Made by a program: the position numbers and the translations under genes
The notes under the pieces: generated by a model
Database searches by the model: none
Told to the model about the DNA's origin: nothing
The model's input: the letters and a program-made list of their open reading frames with translations, nothing else
Shown: positions 44,186 through 51,340 of the stretch, one piece after another
Position numbering within the stretch: the stretch's first letter is position 1
Layout of the letters: every line of letters starts with the position of its first letter
NCBI GenBank assembly: GCA_002399265.1
Contig: DHDG01000008.1
Span: 74,686-126,025 of the forward strand
Direction: 5' to 3'
Origin: Firmicutes bacterium UBA4882
GTDB lineage: Bacteria > Bacillota > UBA4882
DNA length: 51,340 bases

Positions 44186-44227
44186 TAGTTGTGTATAGTT
44201 GACAATAGTTGTTTATGGTTGTACGAT
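44186..44227 (+). promoter_or_regulatory. Promoter overlapped by 10-bp phased repeats
   Basis: TAGTTG at 44186, 44196 and 44206 and TGGTTG at 44216 recur exactly every 10 bases. Within them TTGACA (44199-44204), a 17-base spacer and TACGAT (44222-44227) make a promoter. The gene starts 20 bases after the -10. This arrangement fits an operator wrapping one face of the DNA. Confidence 0.7.
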
Positions 44228-44247
44228 GTGAGCGAGGTGATTAATTC

Positions 44248-45006
44248 ATGGAGAAACTACTTACTGCTCATGAACTGGCCGAGGTCTTAAATCTGTCGGT
44301 GGAAACCATTTGGCGATATACACGCCAGAGAAAAATACCCGTTGTAGAATTGGGGGAAAAGCAATACCGGTATAAAAAGGAAGCAGTATTGTCTGCTTTG
44401 GCCCATAGAGATGATCTTATTAAAGAAGAAAGACCGATATATGCCAAACAGGGTGGATATTCATATGAAGATTATTTGGAAATCCCGGACGAACCGGGCT
44501 ACCGATATGAAATTCTGGAAGGATTTCTGGTCAAAGAACCGTCACCATCAATGCAACACCAACGAGTATCCCGTGAGCTGGGATATGAGTTGAAAAAGTA
44601 TTTCGATCAATTTGATCCCGAAGGCGAACTCTTTTATGCGCCTTTGGATGTTACTTTGTCTAATAAGAATGTGGTACAACCTGATATTTTATTTGTATCC
44701 GGCAACAGGAAAGGTATTATGCGCAAAGAGCGAGTTGACGGTGCGTGTGATCTGATAGTGGAGATTATGTCTCCTTCCGACCGGCGTAAAGACCGGCTGC
44801 AAAAGATGGAGATTTACCGTAAGTCGGGGATTCTCCACTACTGGTTGGCAGATCCAGAAGAGAACTTATTAGAAGCCTTTCTGCTTAAGGAAGGGAACTA
44901 TCTCTTGGTATTTACGGGAGGACCGGGAGATGAGTTTATTCATCCAGAGTTTCCGGGATTAAATCTCAATCTGGATAAAGTATTTTACCGACCGGATGTC
45001 AAATGA
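44248..45006 (+). CDS. HTH (excisionase-like)-Uma2 nuclease fusion
   Basis: 252 residues. Residues 1-50 are a MerR/excisionase-like helix-turn-helix (LTAHELAEVLNLSVETIWRY...KIPVVELGEKQY). From 70 on it is a Uma2 (DUF820) PD-(D/E)XK-type domain: YSYEDYLEIPDE, YRYEILEG (Glu88), NVVQPDILFVSG (Asp146), DLIVEIMSPS (Glu172) with nearby Lys. Uma2 proteins are abundant in cyanobacteria and some Bacillota but their role is unclear. A DNA-binding head suggests either autoregulation at the phased repeats upstream or sequence-targeted cutting. Confidence 0.88.
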   Translation: MEKLLTAHELAEVLNLSVETIWRYTRQRKIPVVELGEKQYRYKKEAVLSALAHRDDLIKEERPIYAKQGGYSYEDYLEIPDEPGYRYEILEGFLVKEPSPSMQHQRVSRELGYELKKYFDQFDPEGELFYAPLDVTLSNKNVVQPDILFVSGNRKGIMRKERVDGACDLIVEIMSPSDRRKDRLQKMEIYRKSGILHYWLADPEENLLEAFLLKEGNYLLVFTGGPGDEFIHPEFPGLNLNLDKVFYRPDVK

Positions 45007-45105
45007 GCTGCATTACATTTCAACTACGCAAAGAGATTTGTCTGACTATGAAGGTAATAGTCCGCTTGCGAATATTTTGATGGTGACGGGAGAGGTGATT
45101 GTGCA

Positions 45106-45675
45106 GTGCTGGAAACCGATCGATTGATCTTAAGAAGATTCCATAAAGATGACTGGCAGGATTTATATGAGTACCTTTCGGATGAAGCAGTGGTCAGATA
45201 CGAGCCCTATGGTGCTTTTACGGAAGAGGAGTGTAAGCAGGCGGCCATCAGCCGGGCGAATCAGGAGTTTTTCTGGGCGATCTGCCTGAAGGAGCGCGGG
45301 GGAGAGGTTGATCCAATCGCCCAAGCCGCCGGCAAACTGATCGGCAACATTTACTTTCAGCAGCAAAACCCGCCCGATTTCATGTGTTGGAGCCTCGGGT
45401 ATGTACTTAACCCGCGTTATCAGGGCCAAGGTTACGCCACAGAAAGCTGTCAGGCCATTATGGAGCACGGGTTTACAAAAATGCATGTCCGCCGGATTGC
45501 CGCCATGTGCAATCCCGAAAACACGCCCTCCTGGCGGCTGCTTGAAAGGTTGGGCCTGCGCAGAGAAGGTCACTTCATCAAACATAAGTTCTTTAAGCGT
45601 GATGCCAAAGGTAATCCGCTTTGGACTGATACATACTTGTATGCCATGCTGGCGGAGGAATGGCCTGTAAAATAG
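45106..45675 (+). CDS. GNAT-family N-acetyltransferase (RimJ/RimL-type)
   Basis: 189 residues from GTG 45106 with GAGGTG upstream. Typical fold: LETDRLILRRFHKDDWQDLY, LIGNIYFQQ, GYVLNPRYQGQGYATESCQA (acetyl-CoA loop), CNPENTPSWRLLERLGLRRE. Acts on protein N-termini, amino sugars or antibiotics; substrate unknown. It ends 12 bases before the convergent regulator gene. Confidence 0.9.
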   Translation: MLETDRLILRRFHKDDWQDLYEYLSDEAVVRYEPYGAFTEEECKQAAISRANQEFFWAICLKERGGEVDPIAQAAGKLIGNIYFQQQNPPDFMCWSLGYVLNPRYQGQGYATESCQAIMEHGFTKMHVRRIAAMCNPENTPSWRLLERLGLRREGHFIKHKFFKRDAKGNPLWTDTYLYAMLAEEWPVK

Positions 45676-45687
45676 GCGGCGAGACCC

Positions 45688-46620
45688 TCAGAGGATAATT
45701 CCGTAATTCTCCTTAGTAATGGTTTTGTATTTTTCCGCCAGTTCACCAGCGTTTTGAATGTCAAGCATTAGAATAGCCGCTTGCAGGCTTTGCAGATAAT
45801 TGGGGACTCCCAGCAAAAATTCCGCGATTCCTTTCCGGTACAGCAAAGGTCCGAGGGAATAAGAGAGATAGTATTTGTTACAATACTCAATGCCCTTGTT
45901 GGCGCTTATTAAGGCGTTTTGGTCATCATCCATAATGTGGTAATTATAAGATAAGTTGAAGTAAATTTTTACTCGCAAGTACTTCTCGTAAATCGTGGCA
46001 TGAAGGTCATCATTTAAGTGTTCCAGGCAGAAAAGCAGAATACGATTACTTAAATCGGGTAGTTCGGAGAGCGAAACGGCAATCATGAGCAAAATTCTGG
46101 ATTCAAACTCGAAGTATCGAAACTGATCGTATTGCTCCGGCGCAAAATCGGGATGACTGACTTTCAACGCGGCATTGAAGTATTCAAAACTCTTTTTGGG
46201 ATCGGAAGAATAGTATTCGCTCACCCCCGATAACGTTAGCCTAAATTGATTTACAACTGCTCCGTTGACCAAGGTACCTTTTTCCGGATTGTTTTTCACA
46301 TAATTCGAAAACTCACAGCTCAATTGCTCCAGAGCGGCGAGATCATTAAAAACAAGTAGATCCTCCAAGCGACGATAGTAATTAAATAGTTCGTTCGCGT
46401 TGCTGTAAGATTTAAGAACAGCCAACAGATCTTTCTTATAAGCGTGTGATAAATAGAGTAAGGTATCATACCTTGGCACCACTTCGCCATTTTCTATTCT
46501 ACGTAAAGCATCGACGGTTAAGCCGGATAGGCTTTCCACATCTCTTTGAGTGAGCTCCAAGTTATTTCTAAGCTTTCGTAGATGTTTCCCAAATTTGACC
46601 AGATCGTAAGACTCAAACAT
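45688..46620 (-). CDS. XRE-TPR regulator (RNPP/Rgg-like peptide-sensing family)
   Basis: 310 residues from ATG 46620, fixed by GGGAGG 8 bases before it. N-terminal XRE HTH (residues 10-65: FGKHLRKLRNNLELTQRDVE...GLTVDALRRIENGEVVPRYD). The C-terminal ~240 residues are all helix with TPR-type repeats (RIENGE..., DQNALISANKGIEYCNKYYL). Length and layout are those of RNPP regulators (PlcR, Rgg, PrgX), which bind short imported peptides through the TPR. It is divergently transcribed from a gene for a small secreted repeat precursor, the usual place for a cognate pheromone gene. Confidence 0.85.
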   Translation of the reverse strand: MFESYDLVKFGKHLRKLRNNLELTQRDVESLSGLTVDALRRIENGEVVPRYDTLLYLSHAYKKDLLAVLKSYSNANELFNYYRRLEDLLVFNDLAALEQLSCEFSNYVKNNPEKGTLVNGAVVNQFRLTLSGVSEYYSSDPKKSFEYFNAALKVSHPDFAPEQYDQFRYFEFESRILLMIAVSLSELPDLSNRILLFCLEHLNDDLHATIYEKYLRVKIYFNLSYNYHIMDDDQNALISANKGIEYCNKYYLSYSLGPLLYRKGIAEFLLGVPNYLQSLQAAILMLDIQNAGELAEKYKTITKENYGIIL

Positions 46621-46661
46621 CAGGTGTCCTCCCATTACACTACAATAAAGCCATTTTTATG

Positions 46662-46675
46662 CAAAACGACTTTTG
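46662..46675. promoter_or_regulatory. Inverted repeat between regulator and precursor
   Basis: CAAAA-CGAC-TTTTG, a short inverted repeat midway between the divergent genes. Candidate operator for the XRE-TPR regulator; no full -35/-10 pair was assigned to either gene. Confidence 0.3.
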
Positions 46676-46740
46676 TTCGGGGTGCTATTTGCTATGATGC
46701 ATGCTACAATGAACTCACAAAAAGTGGGGAGGTATATATC

Positions 46741-46953
46741 GTGAGAAAAAAGGGTTTACTTTTGGTAATTGTATTGTTAGTTTCATTGTTAGTCCTGCCG
46801 TTGGTTTCACAGGCGGCCCCAGACGATATACCTGATATTCTGCACGAACCGGATATACCAAATATTCTGCACGAACCGGATATACCGAACATTCTGGCCG
46901 AGCCGGATATGCCACACCTTCTGCACGAACCGGATATCCCTAATATTTTGTAG
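46741..46953 (+). CDS. Secreted repeat peptide precursor
   Basis: 70 residues from GTG 46741, with GGGGAGG 8 bases upstream. Residues 1-26 are a signal peptide (RKKGLLLVIVLLVSLLVLPL, then VSQAA). The rest is APDD followed by four complete nine-residue units [I/M]P[D/N/H][I/L]L[H/A]EPD and a final IPNIL, at nt 46828-46950. There is no Cys. It lies between a divergent XRE-TPR regulator and a radical SAM gene 190 bases downstream. It is either a multi-copy pheromone (product such as HEPDIPNIL) or a RiPP substrate of the radical SAM enzyme, or both. No named family is recognised. Confidence 0.8.
   Translation: MRKKGLLLVIVLLVSLLVLPLVSQAAPDDIPDILHEPDIPNILHEPDIPNILAEPDMPHLLHEPDIPNIL
46828..46950 (+). 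repeat. 27-bp tandem repeat encoding the nine-residue units
   Basis: Units at 46828-46854, 46855-46881, 46882-46908 and 46909-46935, then a partial unit to 46950. All differences are base substitutions; the period is exact and in frame with the precursor. Confidence 0.95.
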
Positions 46954-46970
46954 TATTCGTTATATCCTCT

Positions 46971-46992
46971 TTATACCAAAAAGATGGTATAA
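46971..46992. promoter_or_regulatory. Inverted repeat between precursor and radical SAM gene
   Basis: TTATACCA (46971-46978) and TGGTATAA (46985-46992) form an 8-bp stem with a 6-base loop. There is no T tract. It may attenuate transcription into the radical SAM gene or be an operator. Confidence 0.5.
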
Positions 46993-47143
46993 TTACATAA
47001 AAATGTCTTTGGTTATTTGTATATATTCCACTTGATACCTTCAAAACCCTTCTTGTTTTAGCATAAATCAGGTTGCGCTCTGAAATGTTGGACAATCTTT
47101 CTAGCAGAGCGGACGATCAAAAAAGGTAACATTCAAGGAAGGC

Positions 47144-48373
47144 GTGCGGATTTCTATGGAAGACTATCGAATGGGATCGCATGTCGAGTCCTGGCGTGGA
47201 AGCGGGGCCAAGGCGATTACTTTTGTGGTCACGGAGGATTGTAATCTAGTCTGTAAGTATTGTTACATTACCGGCAAAGATAAAAGCAATCGTATGAACC
47301 TTGACCTGGCTAGGGCTGCTGTGGATTTCATATTGAACAGCAGCCCCGTTGCGATGCCCGAGAATAGCGTGATTTGGAATTTTGCGGGCGGGGAACCGCT
47401 TTTAGAAATCGAGCTAATTGATCAAATCACGGACTACATTAAATTCCGGACGCATGAGTTATTCCATCGATGGTTCGGCAACTATAGATTCAGCCTTTCT
47501 TCAAACGGCGCGCTCTATGATTCGCCGCCAGTGCAAGAATATATCAGAAAGAATCATAACCACGTCATTGTTGGATTAAGTGTGGATGGAAACCAGATTA
47601 AGCATGATCAACAGAGGGCTAAACCGGATGGCTCCGGAGTGCCTGCAGAATGTGTCAGGAATGTGCCTTTGTGGTTAAAGCAGTTTCCCCACGGATCTTT
47701 TCAAGTTACGTTCTCCGCGAATGGTCTTAAATATCTCAAAGACAGTATTATTAGTTTATGGGATTTGGGGATCAAGGATGTCCACGCTAATGTCGTCTTC
47801 CAAAATGTATGGAAACCCGATGATGCTTTCTTGTTTGAGATGCAGTTGATGGAGCTGGCGGATTATATCATTGACAATGAGCTATGGGGTTCGCATAATT
47901 GTTCCCTCTTCTCGGACACGATCGGCTATCCGTTAACGGAAGAGCAAGTCCGGCAAAATTCTTGCCGGTTCGGCGCAGGGAAGACGCTGGCTATTGATTA
48001 TCAGGGCAATCTCTATCCGTGCTTGCGGTTTGTGGAGTATCCGCTTAACAGGCGCAGCGGTTATGCGATCGGCAGCATCTATGAAGGCTTGGATCAGCAC
48101 AAGCTGATGGCGTTCCAAGAATTAAATGCAATCAGCCAGAGTAGCCAGGCTTGCCTGGCTTGTCAAGTCGCATCTGGCTGTGCTTGGTGCCAAGGCTTCA
48201 ATTGTGATGTAGCTGCAACTGATACCGTTTTTGAGAGATCGACTTATATCTGCAAAATGCATAAAGCCCGGGTGCAGGCAAATGATTATTATTGGGCGAA
48301 ATTGAGAGCGAAAAGCCAGATTACCAAGGCCAATTCAAATGGGCGCAAAAAGCATTCATCTGTAAAACTATGA
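47144..48373 (+). CDS. Radical SAM/SPASM peptide maturase
   Basis: 409 residues. The [4Fe-4S] SAM cluster motif C33-x3-C37-x2-C40 lies in VVTEDCNLVCKYCYITGKDK; the glycine-rich SAM site is FAGGEPLLE. C-terminal SPASM Cys set: NSCRFGAG...LYPCLRF, then ACLACQVASGCAWCQGFNC and TYICKMH. The first block closely resembles maturases of the CXXX-repeat-target peptide group, from memory of that family. Start is GTG 47144, or ATG 47156 about 12 bases after GGAAGG. It would modify a ribosomal peptide in the cytoplasm; the obvious substrate is the repeat precursor just upstream, although that contains no Cys. Confidence 0.9.
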   Translation: MRISMEDYRMGSHVESWRGSGAKAITFVVTEDCNLVCKYCYITGKDKSNRMNLDLARAAVDFILNSSPVAMPENSVIWNFAGGEPLLEIELIDQITDYIKFRTHELFHRWFGNYRFSLSSNGALYDSPPVQEYIRKNHNHVIVGLSVDGNQIKHDQQRAKPDGSGVPAECVRNVPLWLKQFPHGSFQVTFSANGLKYLKDSIISLWDLGIKDVHANVVFQNVWKPDDAFLFEMQLMELADYIIDNELWGSHNCSLFSDTIGYPLTEEQVRQNSCRFGAGKTLAIDYQGNLYPCLRFVEYPLNRRSGYAIGSIYEGLDQHKLMAFQELNAISQSSQACLACQVASGCAWCQGFNCDVAATDTVFERSTYICKMHKARVQANDYYWAKLRAKSQITKANSNGRKKHSSVKL

Positions 48374-48407
48374 ACATCAAGCGCGTGCATAAAACGCGTT
48401 AAGTATG

Positions 48408-48441
48408 ATGCCCCGCCATGCCAGACGGCACGACGGGGCAT
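48408..48441. terminator. Terminator between convergent radical SAM and aspS genes
   Basis: ATGCCCCG (48408-48415) and CGGGGCAT (48434-48441) pair around an 18-base loop that contains a further small hairpin. It probably serves both strands. Confidence 0.7.
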
Positions 48442-48468
48442 TTGTTAATCAGTATGCAGCGCTTTAAT

Positions 48469-49764
48469 TTACGGCGTTAACCGGTTGGGTCCGCGGAAGA
48501 GGAACTCGACCTCTTTGATCGACAGCCCCAGGAAGAGCATGGTCAGCCGGTCCAGTCCCAGGCCAAAGCCGCCGTGGGGGGGACAGCCGTATTTGAAGAA
48601 CTGGAGATAGAACTCGACATCCTGAGCCAAACCTTTCTCCTCGGCCTGTGCCCGCAACACTTCGTAGCGGTGTTCTCTCTGGGCACCGGTGGTAATCTCT
48701 ACGCCGCGCCAGATGAGGTCATACCCTTGCGGAATGCCCTCTGCGTTCCGCATGTGGTAGAACGCGCGCTCTTTGGCGGAATAATCAATGACATAGAGAA
48801 ACTCGCTGTGATACTTTTCCTGGGCGAACTTGTGGCACAAACGCTCTGCTTCGGTGGTTAAATCGCCCTGCAATTCCTCAGGAATGGTATAGCCATAACG
48901 TTCCTTCAGCTCGGCATATAGATCCTTCAGCCTGATCACAGGGAACGGCACTTCAGGCACGATCACTTCATATTCCGGGCCATAAAGCCGCACAATCTCT
49001 TCGCCGTGCTGCTCTTTAACCTTGCGCAACGCGTAGGCCATCAGCTCTTCCTGCAGGTGCATCACATCATACATGGAATCAATGAAGGAAAACTCCAGGT
49101 CGAAGCCGGTAAACTCGGTGGCGTGCTTGTTAGTGAAGGACTTTTCGGCACGGAATACCGGACCGGTTTCAAAAATGCGCTCCAGCCCGGCCGCCATCGC
49201 CATTTGCTTATAAAACTGCGGGGACTGGGCCAGGAAAGCCTTGGTATCAAAATACTTGACCTCAAACACTTCTGAACCGGATTCGCTGGCCGCCCCAATC
49301 AGCTTGGGAGTGTGGATCTCGACAAAATTCCGTTCCAGCAAGAACTCGCGGAATGCAGCACTGAGGGTGGTCTGTACCTTCATAATGAGCTGATTCTTTT
49401 CGCGGCGCAGATCAATCCAGCGATAATCCAGGCGCACGTCAATTTCCGAATTCTCATCAATGGGGAGGGCTTCAGCAATCGAATCAATCGAGAAGGCATC
49501 GGGCAGCATTTCAATGCCACCCATTTTGACATACTCGTTGGCCACCACTATGCCTTCCACAGTGACCACCGAATGGATGGAAAGGCGGTCAATCTCGGCG
49601 GCGATTTCAGGGTACTTCTCTTTTTCCACCGTCAATTGCAGTTTACCAGTAATGTCTTTGACAACGATAAAGGCCATCGTGCGTTTGTTGCGCAGGTTTT
49701 CCACAAACCCCCGCACTTTGGCGCGGGTGCCGGGAGTAATGTCACGAATCAACGTTCTTTCCAT
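48469..49764 (-). CDS. aspS: Aspartyl-tRNA synthetase, archaeal type
   Basis: 431 residues, class II synthetase. N-terminal OB-fold anticodon domain (RAKVRGFVENLRNKRTMAFI), motif 1 region FVEIHTPKLIG, motif 2 GPVFRAEKSFTNKHATEFTG, motif 3 GGFGLGLDRLTMLFLG. It lacks the 150-residue GAD insert of the bacterial enzyme, so it is of the short archaeal/eukaryal type seen in some Bacillota, where it may be non-discriminating or act alongside GatCAB to make Asn-tRNA. AAAGGA precedes ATG 49764. No T-box fits in the 126-base leader. Confidence 0.95.
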   Translation of the reverse strand: MERTLIRDITPGTRAKVRGFVENLRNKRTMAFIVVKDITGKLQLTVEKEKYPEIAAEIDRLSIHSVVTVEGIVVANEYVKMGGIEMLPDAFSIDSIAEALPIDENSEIDVRLDYRWIDLRREKNQLIMKVQTTLSAAFREFLLERNFVEIHTPKLIGAASESGSEVFEVKYFDTKAFLAQSPQFYKQMAMAAGLERIFETGPVFRAEKSFTNKHATEFTGFDLEFSFIDSMYDVMHLQEELMAYALRKVKEQHGEEIVRLYGPEYEVIVPEVPFPVIRLKDLYAELKERYGYTIPEELQGDLTTEAERLCHKFAQEKYHSEFLYVIDYSAKERAFYHMRNAEGIPQGYDLIWRGVEITTGAQREHRYEVLRAQAEEKGLAQDVEFYLQFFKYGCPPHGGFGLGLDRLTMLFLGLSIKEVEFLFRGPNRLTP

Positions 49765-49890
49765 ATCAGATGTCCTTTCTGACCATGAGTTTTCAGCCGC
49801 GGTAAAGCAGGCTGCCTCTGTATATTATCGGTACTATTTAATAATAGCCGATGTGTTTTCTTTTTCCAAGGGCTAAGGACAAGTGCTTAA

Positions 49891-50784
49891 TCAAATAAAC
49901 TCAATCTCGATATCCTTGCTGTCGAAGTAAAGAAGATCGCCTTCAGGATAGTGCCAGATGGACTGAAGGACATTAGGCACTTTAATGCCGTCTTTTTCGA
50001 CATAATCATCAAGTATTGCCGTCCACCTTATCTGTCTGGATTGACCGTCAAAGTCGGTGGCCTCCCGGTCGTCAGTAGTGAAAGAGATCATGGCACCATT
50101 TTCGGCAAAGGTAAAAATGCCGCTGCCACTGATGCCTCGATAAGAAATGGTCGCCTGCGCGTGCAAATCGTCAATTGCCTGCCAGGTGATATTACTCTGC
50201 AGGGCAACGTTGGGAATGACTAAACTTTCCGCCAAAAAGGTGACGAGACTGGCGCGATCCATGGCCGGACCGGTCTGATTAAACAGCGTGAACAGCTTCG
50301 CCAGCATGCCTTTCATGGATCCCTTACCGCCGACGAAGGAGTCGATGCCCTCGAAGGGGATGCCGTACATGGAACTGTCAATATACGCGATTCTGTTCAA
50401 AGCGCCGACGAAATTATACTGGGTGTAATCAATCTTGATGGTCGGCTTGTTCAGCCCCATGGAAAAATCCACATCTTTGAACTTGATTCTCATAGCCGAC
50501 ATTTTGGGTGTGCCAAGATACCCGCAGTATCGAAAGTGATTTTGCACCGGCAACGGCAGGTGCGCGATGTCGTCTTCCGTAAATACGTCTGATTCTGTGG
50601 TGGTCGAGGTGGTGTCGGTACTGGTAGTGGCCTCGCCCTCGGCCTCGGTCATTAAGCGTTCAGCCAAGATTCGGAATTCACGGCTTGCCCTTGACCAGGG
50701 GATATTGAAGAACACGACTATTATGGCCGCAATTAAAAGAACCACGCTGATTATTATTAGCATTACTTTTCTATTGCTCCTCAT
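49891..50784 (-). CDS. Membrane-anchored protein of the LPxPVxxxFRYxG type
   Basis: 297 residues. One membrane segment (about 8-27: MLIIISVVLLIAAIIVVFFN), a Thr/Ser/Glu-rich low-complexity linker (residues 48-68), then LPLPVQNHFRYCGYLGTPK and a beta-rich domain (VGALNRIAYIDSSMYGIPFE, ISYRGISGSGIFTFAENGAM, TAILDDYVEKDGIKVPNVLQ) typical of a widespread DUF family (DUF6544/DUF6920-like). Function unknown. It begins inside the end of the MarR gene (14-base overlap), so the two are co-regulated. Confidence 0.8.
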   Translation of the reverse strand: MRSNRKVMLIIISVVLLIAAIIVVFFNIPWSRASREFRILAERLMTEAEGEATTSTDTTSTTTESDVFTEDDIAHLPLPVQNHFRYCGYLGTPKMSAMRIKFKDVDFSMGLNKPTIKIDYTQYNFVGALNRIAYIDSSMYGIPFEGIDSFVGGKGSMKGMLAKLFTLFNQTGPAMDRASLVTFLAESLVIPNVALQSNITWQAIDDLHAQATISYRGISGSGIFTFAENGAMISFTTDDREATDFDGQSRQIRWTAILDDYVEKDGIKVPNVLQSIWHYPEGDLLYFDSKDIEIEFI

Positions 50785-51250
50785 TTTGTTTTTGCGCCTC
50801 CATTATACTGATATTATCGGTCAGTTTGATCAGACCATTACATAATCCGCTCAACAACGCGCCATCCAGACCACTGAAAAGCTTTTCCAAAAACTCCAGT
50901 TCCATGTTGTATCTGGCTCTAAAATGCTCAACACACTTCGCAGTCTGTACCACCCGCAAAACTCTGGCATCGTTCGGATCTTTGCGGATGTTTACAAACC
51001 CTTGTTTTTCGAGCAGGAGCGCCATTTTCTTTACATTTTGCCGCGAGGTTCCGATCAGGGCGGAAATCTCACTGATTGAGGGTGCCTCAACTGCTGATTT
51101 TGAAATGGCGGCTAAAAGCAGCCATTGCTTGATGGTAATTTGCCGATCGAGTTTATCCCCCAAGGCCTGGAGCTTGTTGGATACTGCAAAGATTTCGGCA
51201 AAGATGAATGCTTTTTGGGCAAGCTCATCCATTTGTGCCAGCTCACTCAT
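50771..51250 (-). CDS. MarR-family transcriptional regulator
   Basis: 159 residues with the MarR winged helix: QWLLLAAISKS, ISEISALIGTSRQNVKKMAL (recognition helix), LEKQGFVNIRKDPNDARVLR (wing). C-terminal helices dimerise. AAAGGAGG lies 8-9 bases before ATG 51250. It probably represses itself and the membrane protein gene it overlaps. Confidence 0.92.
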   Translation of the reverse strand: MSELAQMDELAQKAFIFAEIFAVSNKLQALGDKLDRQITIKQWLLLAAISKSAVEAPSISEISALIGTSRQNVKKMALLLEKQGFVNIRKDPNDARVLRVVQTAKCVEHFRARYNMELEFLEKLFSGLDGALLSGLCNGLIKLTDNISIMEAQKQNEEQ

Positions 51251-51290
51251 TTAAAATGCGCCTCCTTTCAATACGTAACCCATTACCCAT

Positions 51291-51320
51291 ATTAAAACAC
51301 AACCAGTTACCTAATGTCAA
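51291..51320 (-). promoter_or_regulatory. Promoter of the marR operon
   Basis: On the minus strand TTGACA (51320-51315), 18-base spacer, TTTAAT (51296-51291). GTAAC (51275-51279) and GTTAC (51306-51310) flank the -10 and may be the MarR site. Confidence 0.65.
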
Positions 51321-51340
51321 GAGGGTGCACAAAGGCGCAC

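Noticed and set aside
46828..46950. CRISPR-like array
   Set aside because: The repeats are directly contiguous with no spacers and translate in frame into the precursor.
49765..49890. T-box leader of aspS
   Set aside because: The 126-base spacer is too short and has no T-box sequence or antiterminator.

Overview
The window looks like a chromosomal segment of a spore-former-like Bacillota (Clostridia or Negativicutes-type) bacterium with moderate GC. The evidence is strong GGAGG ribosome binding sites, TTGACA/TATAAT promoters, lipoprotein signals, RbsABC-type sugar uptake, and a divIC / yabR (S1 domain) / tRNA-Met neighbourhood that matches the yabQ-divIC-yabR-tRNA order known from Bacillus. 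The genus cannot be fixed from sequence alone. Many native genes carry Gly/Ala/Asp-rich low-complexity inserts, which looks like a habit of this genome.

Layout. 0-5.8 kb: alpha/beta hydrolase, small HTH protein overlapping divIC, a large six-hairpin glycosidase-like protein lying between divIC and yabR, a REPIN-like double hairpin, then tRNA-Met and tRNA-Lys with their own promoter and terminator. 6.0-7.7 kb: an AT-rich three-gene cassette (unknown protein, SecB-like chaperone, PD-(D/E)XK nuclease-like protein). 8.0-10.5 kb: three exported proteins on the minus strand. 10.6-14.1 kb: GPH sugar symporter and GH13 alpha-glucosidase. 14.2-18.1 kb: RCC1-repeat secreted protein, VapC-type PIN toxin with RHH antitoxin, a decayed surface-protein fragment and an LVIVD-repeat protein. 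18.3-27.2 kb: a sugar catabolic operon (Gfo/Idh/MocA oxidoreductase, binding protein, double ATPase, two permeases, VOC protein, LacI regulator, PfkB kinase) with a LacI-type operator in front and a terminator behind. 27.3-29.1 kb: small and partly broken exported proteins.

29.4-40.2 kb is a defence island. A GHKL ATPase, Z1 helicase, DUF4420-type PD-(D/E)XK nuclease, AIPR protein, cytosine-C5 methyltransferase and HNH endonuclease are joined by short overlaps; this is the MutL/paraMORC (Mza-like) restriction gene set. An HNH-HIT fusion protein follows. 40.5-45.7 kb holds HelD helicase, a DUF4236/zinc-ribbon protein, a small AAA/ABC-type ATPase, an HTH-Uma2 fusion behind four 10-bp-phased repeats, and a GNAT acetyltransferase.

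45.7-48.4 kb holds the most striking unit: an XRE-TPR (RNPP/Rgg-like) regulator divergent from a signal-peptide-bearing 70-residue precursor built of tandem nine-residue repeats (HEPDIPNIL), followed by a radical SAM/SPASM peptide maturase. It looks like a self-regulated peptide signal or RiPP system. The window closes with archaeal-type AspRS, a membrane-anchored protein and its MarR regulator.
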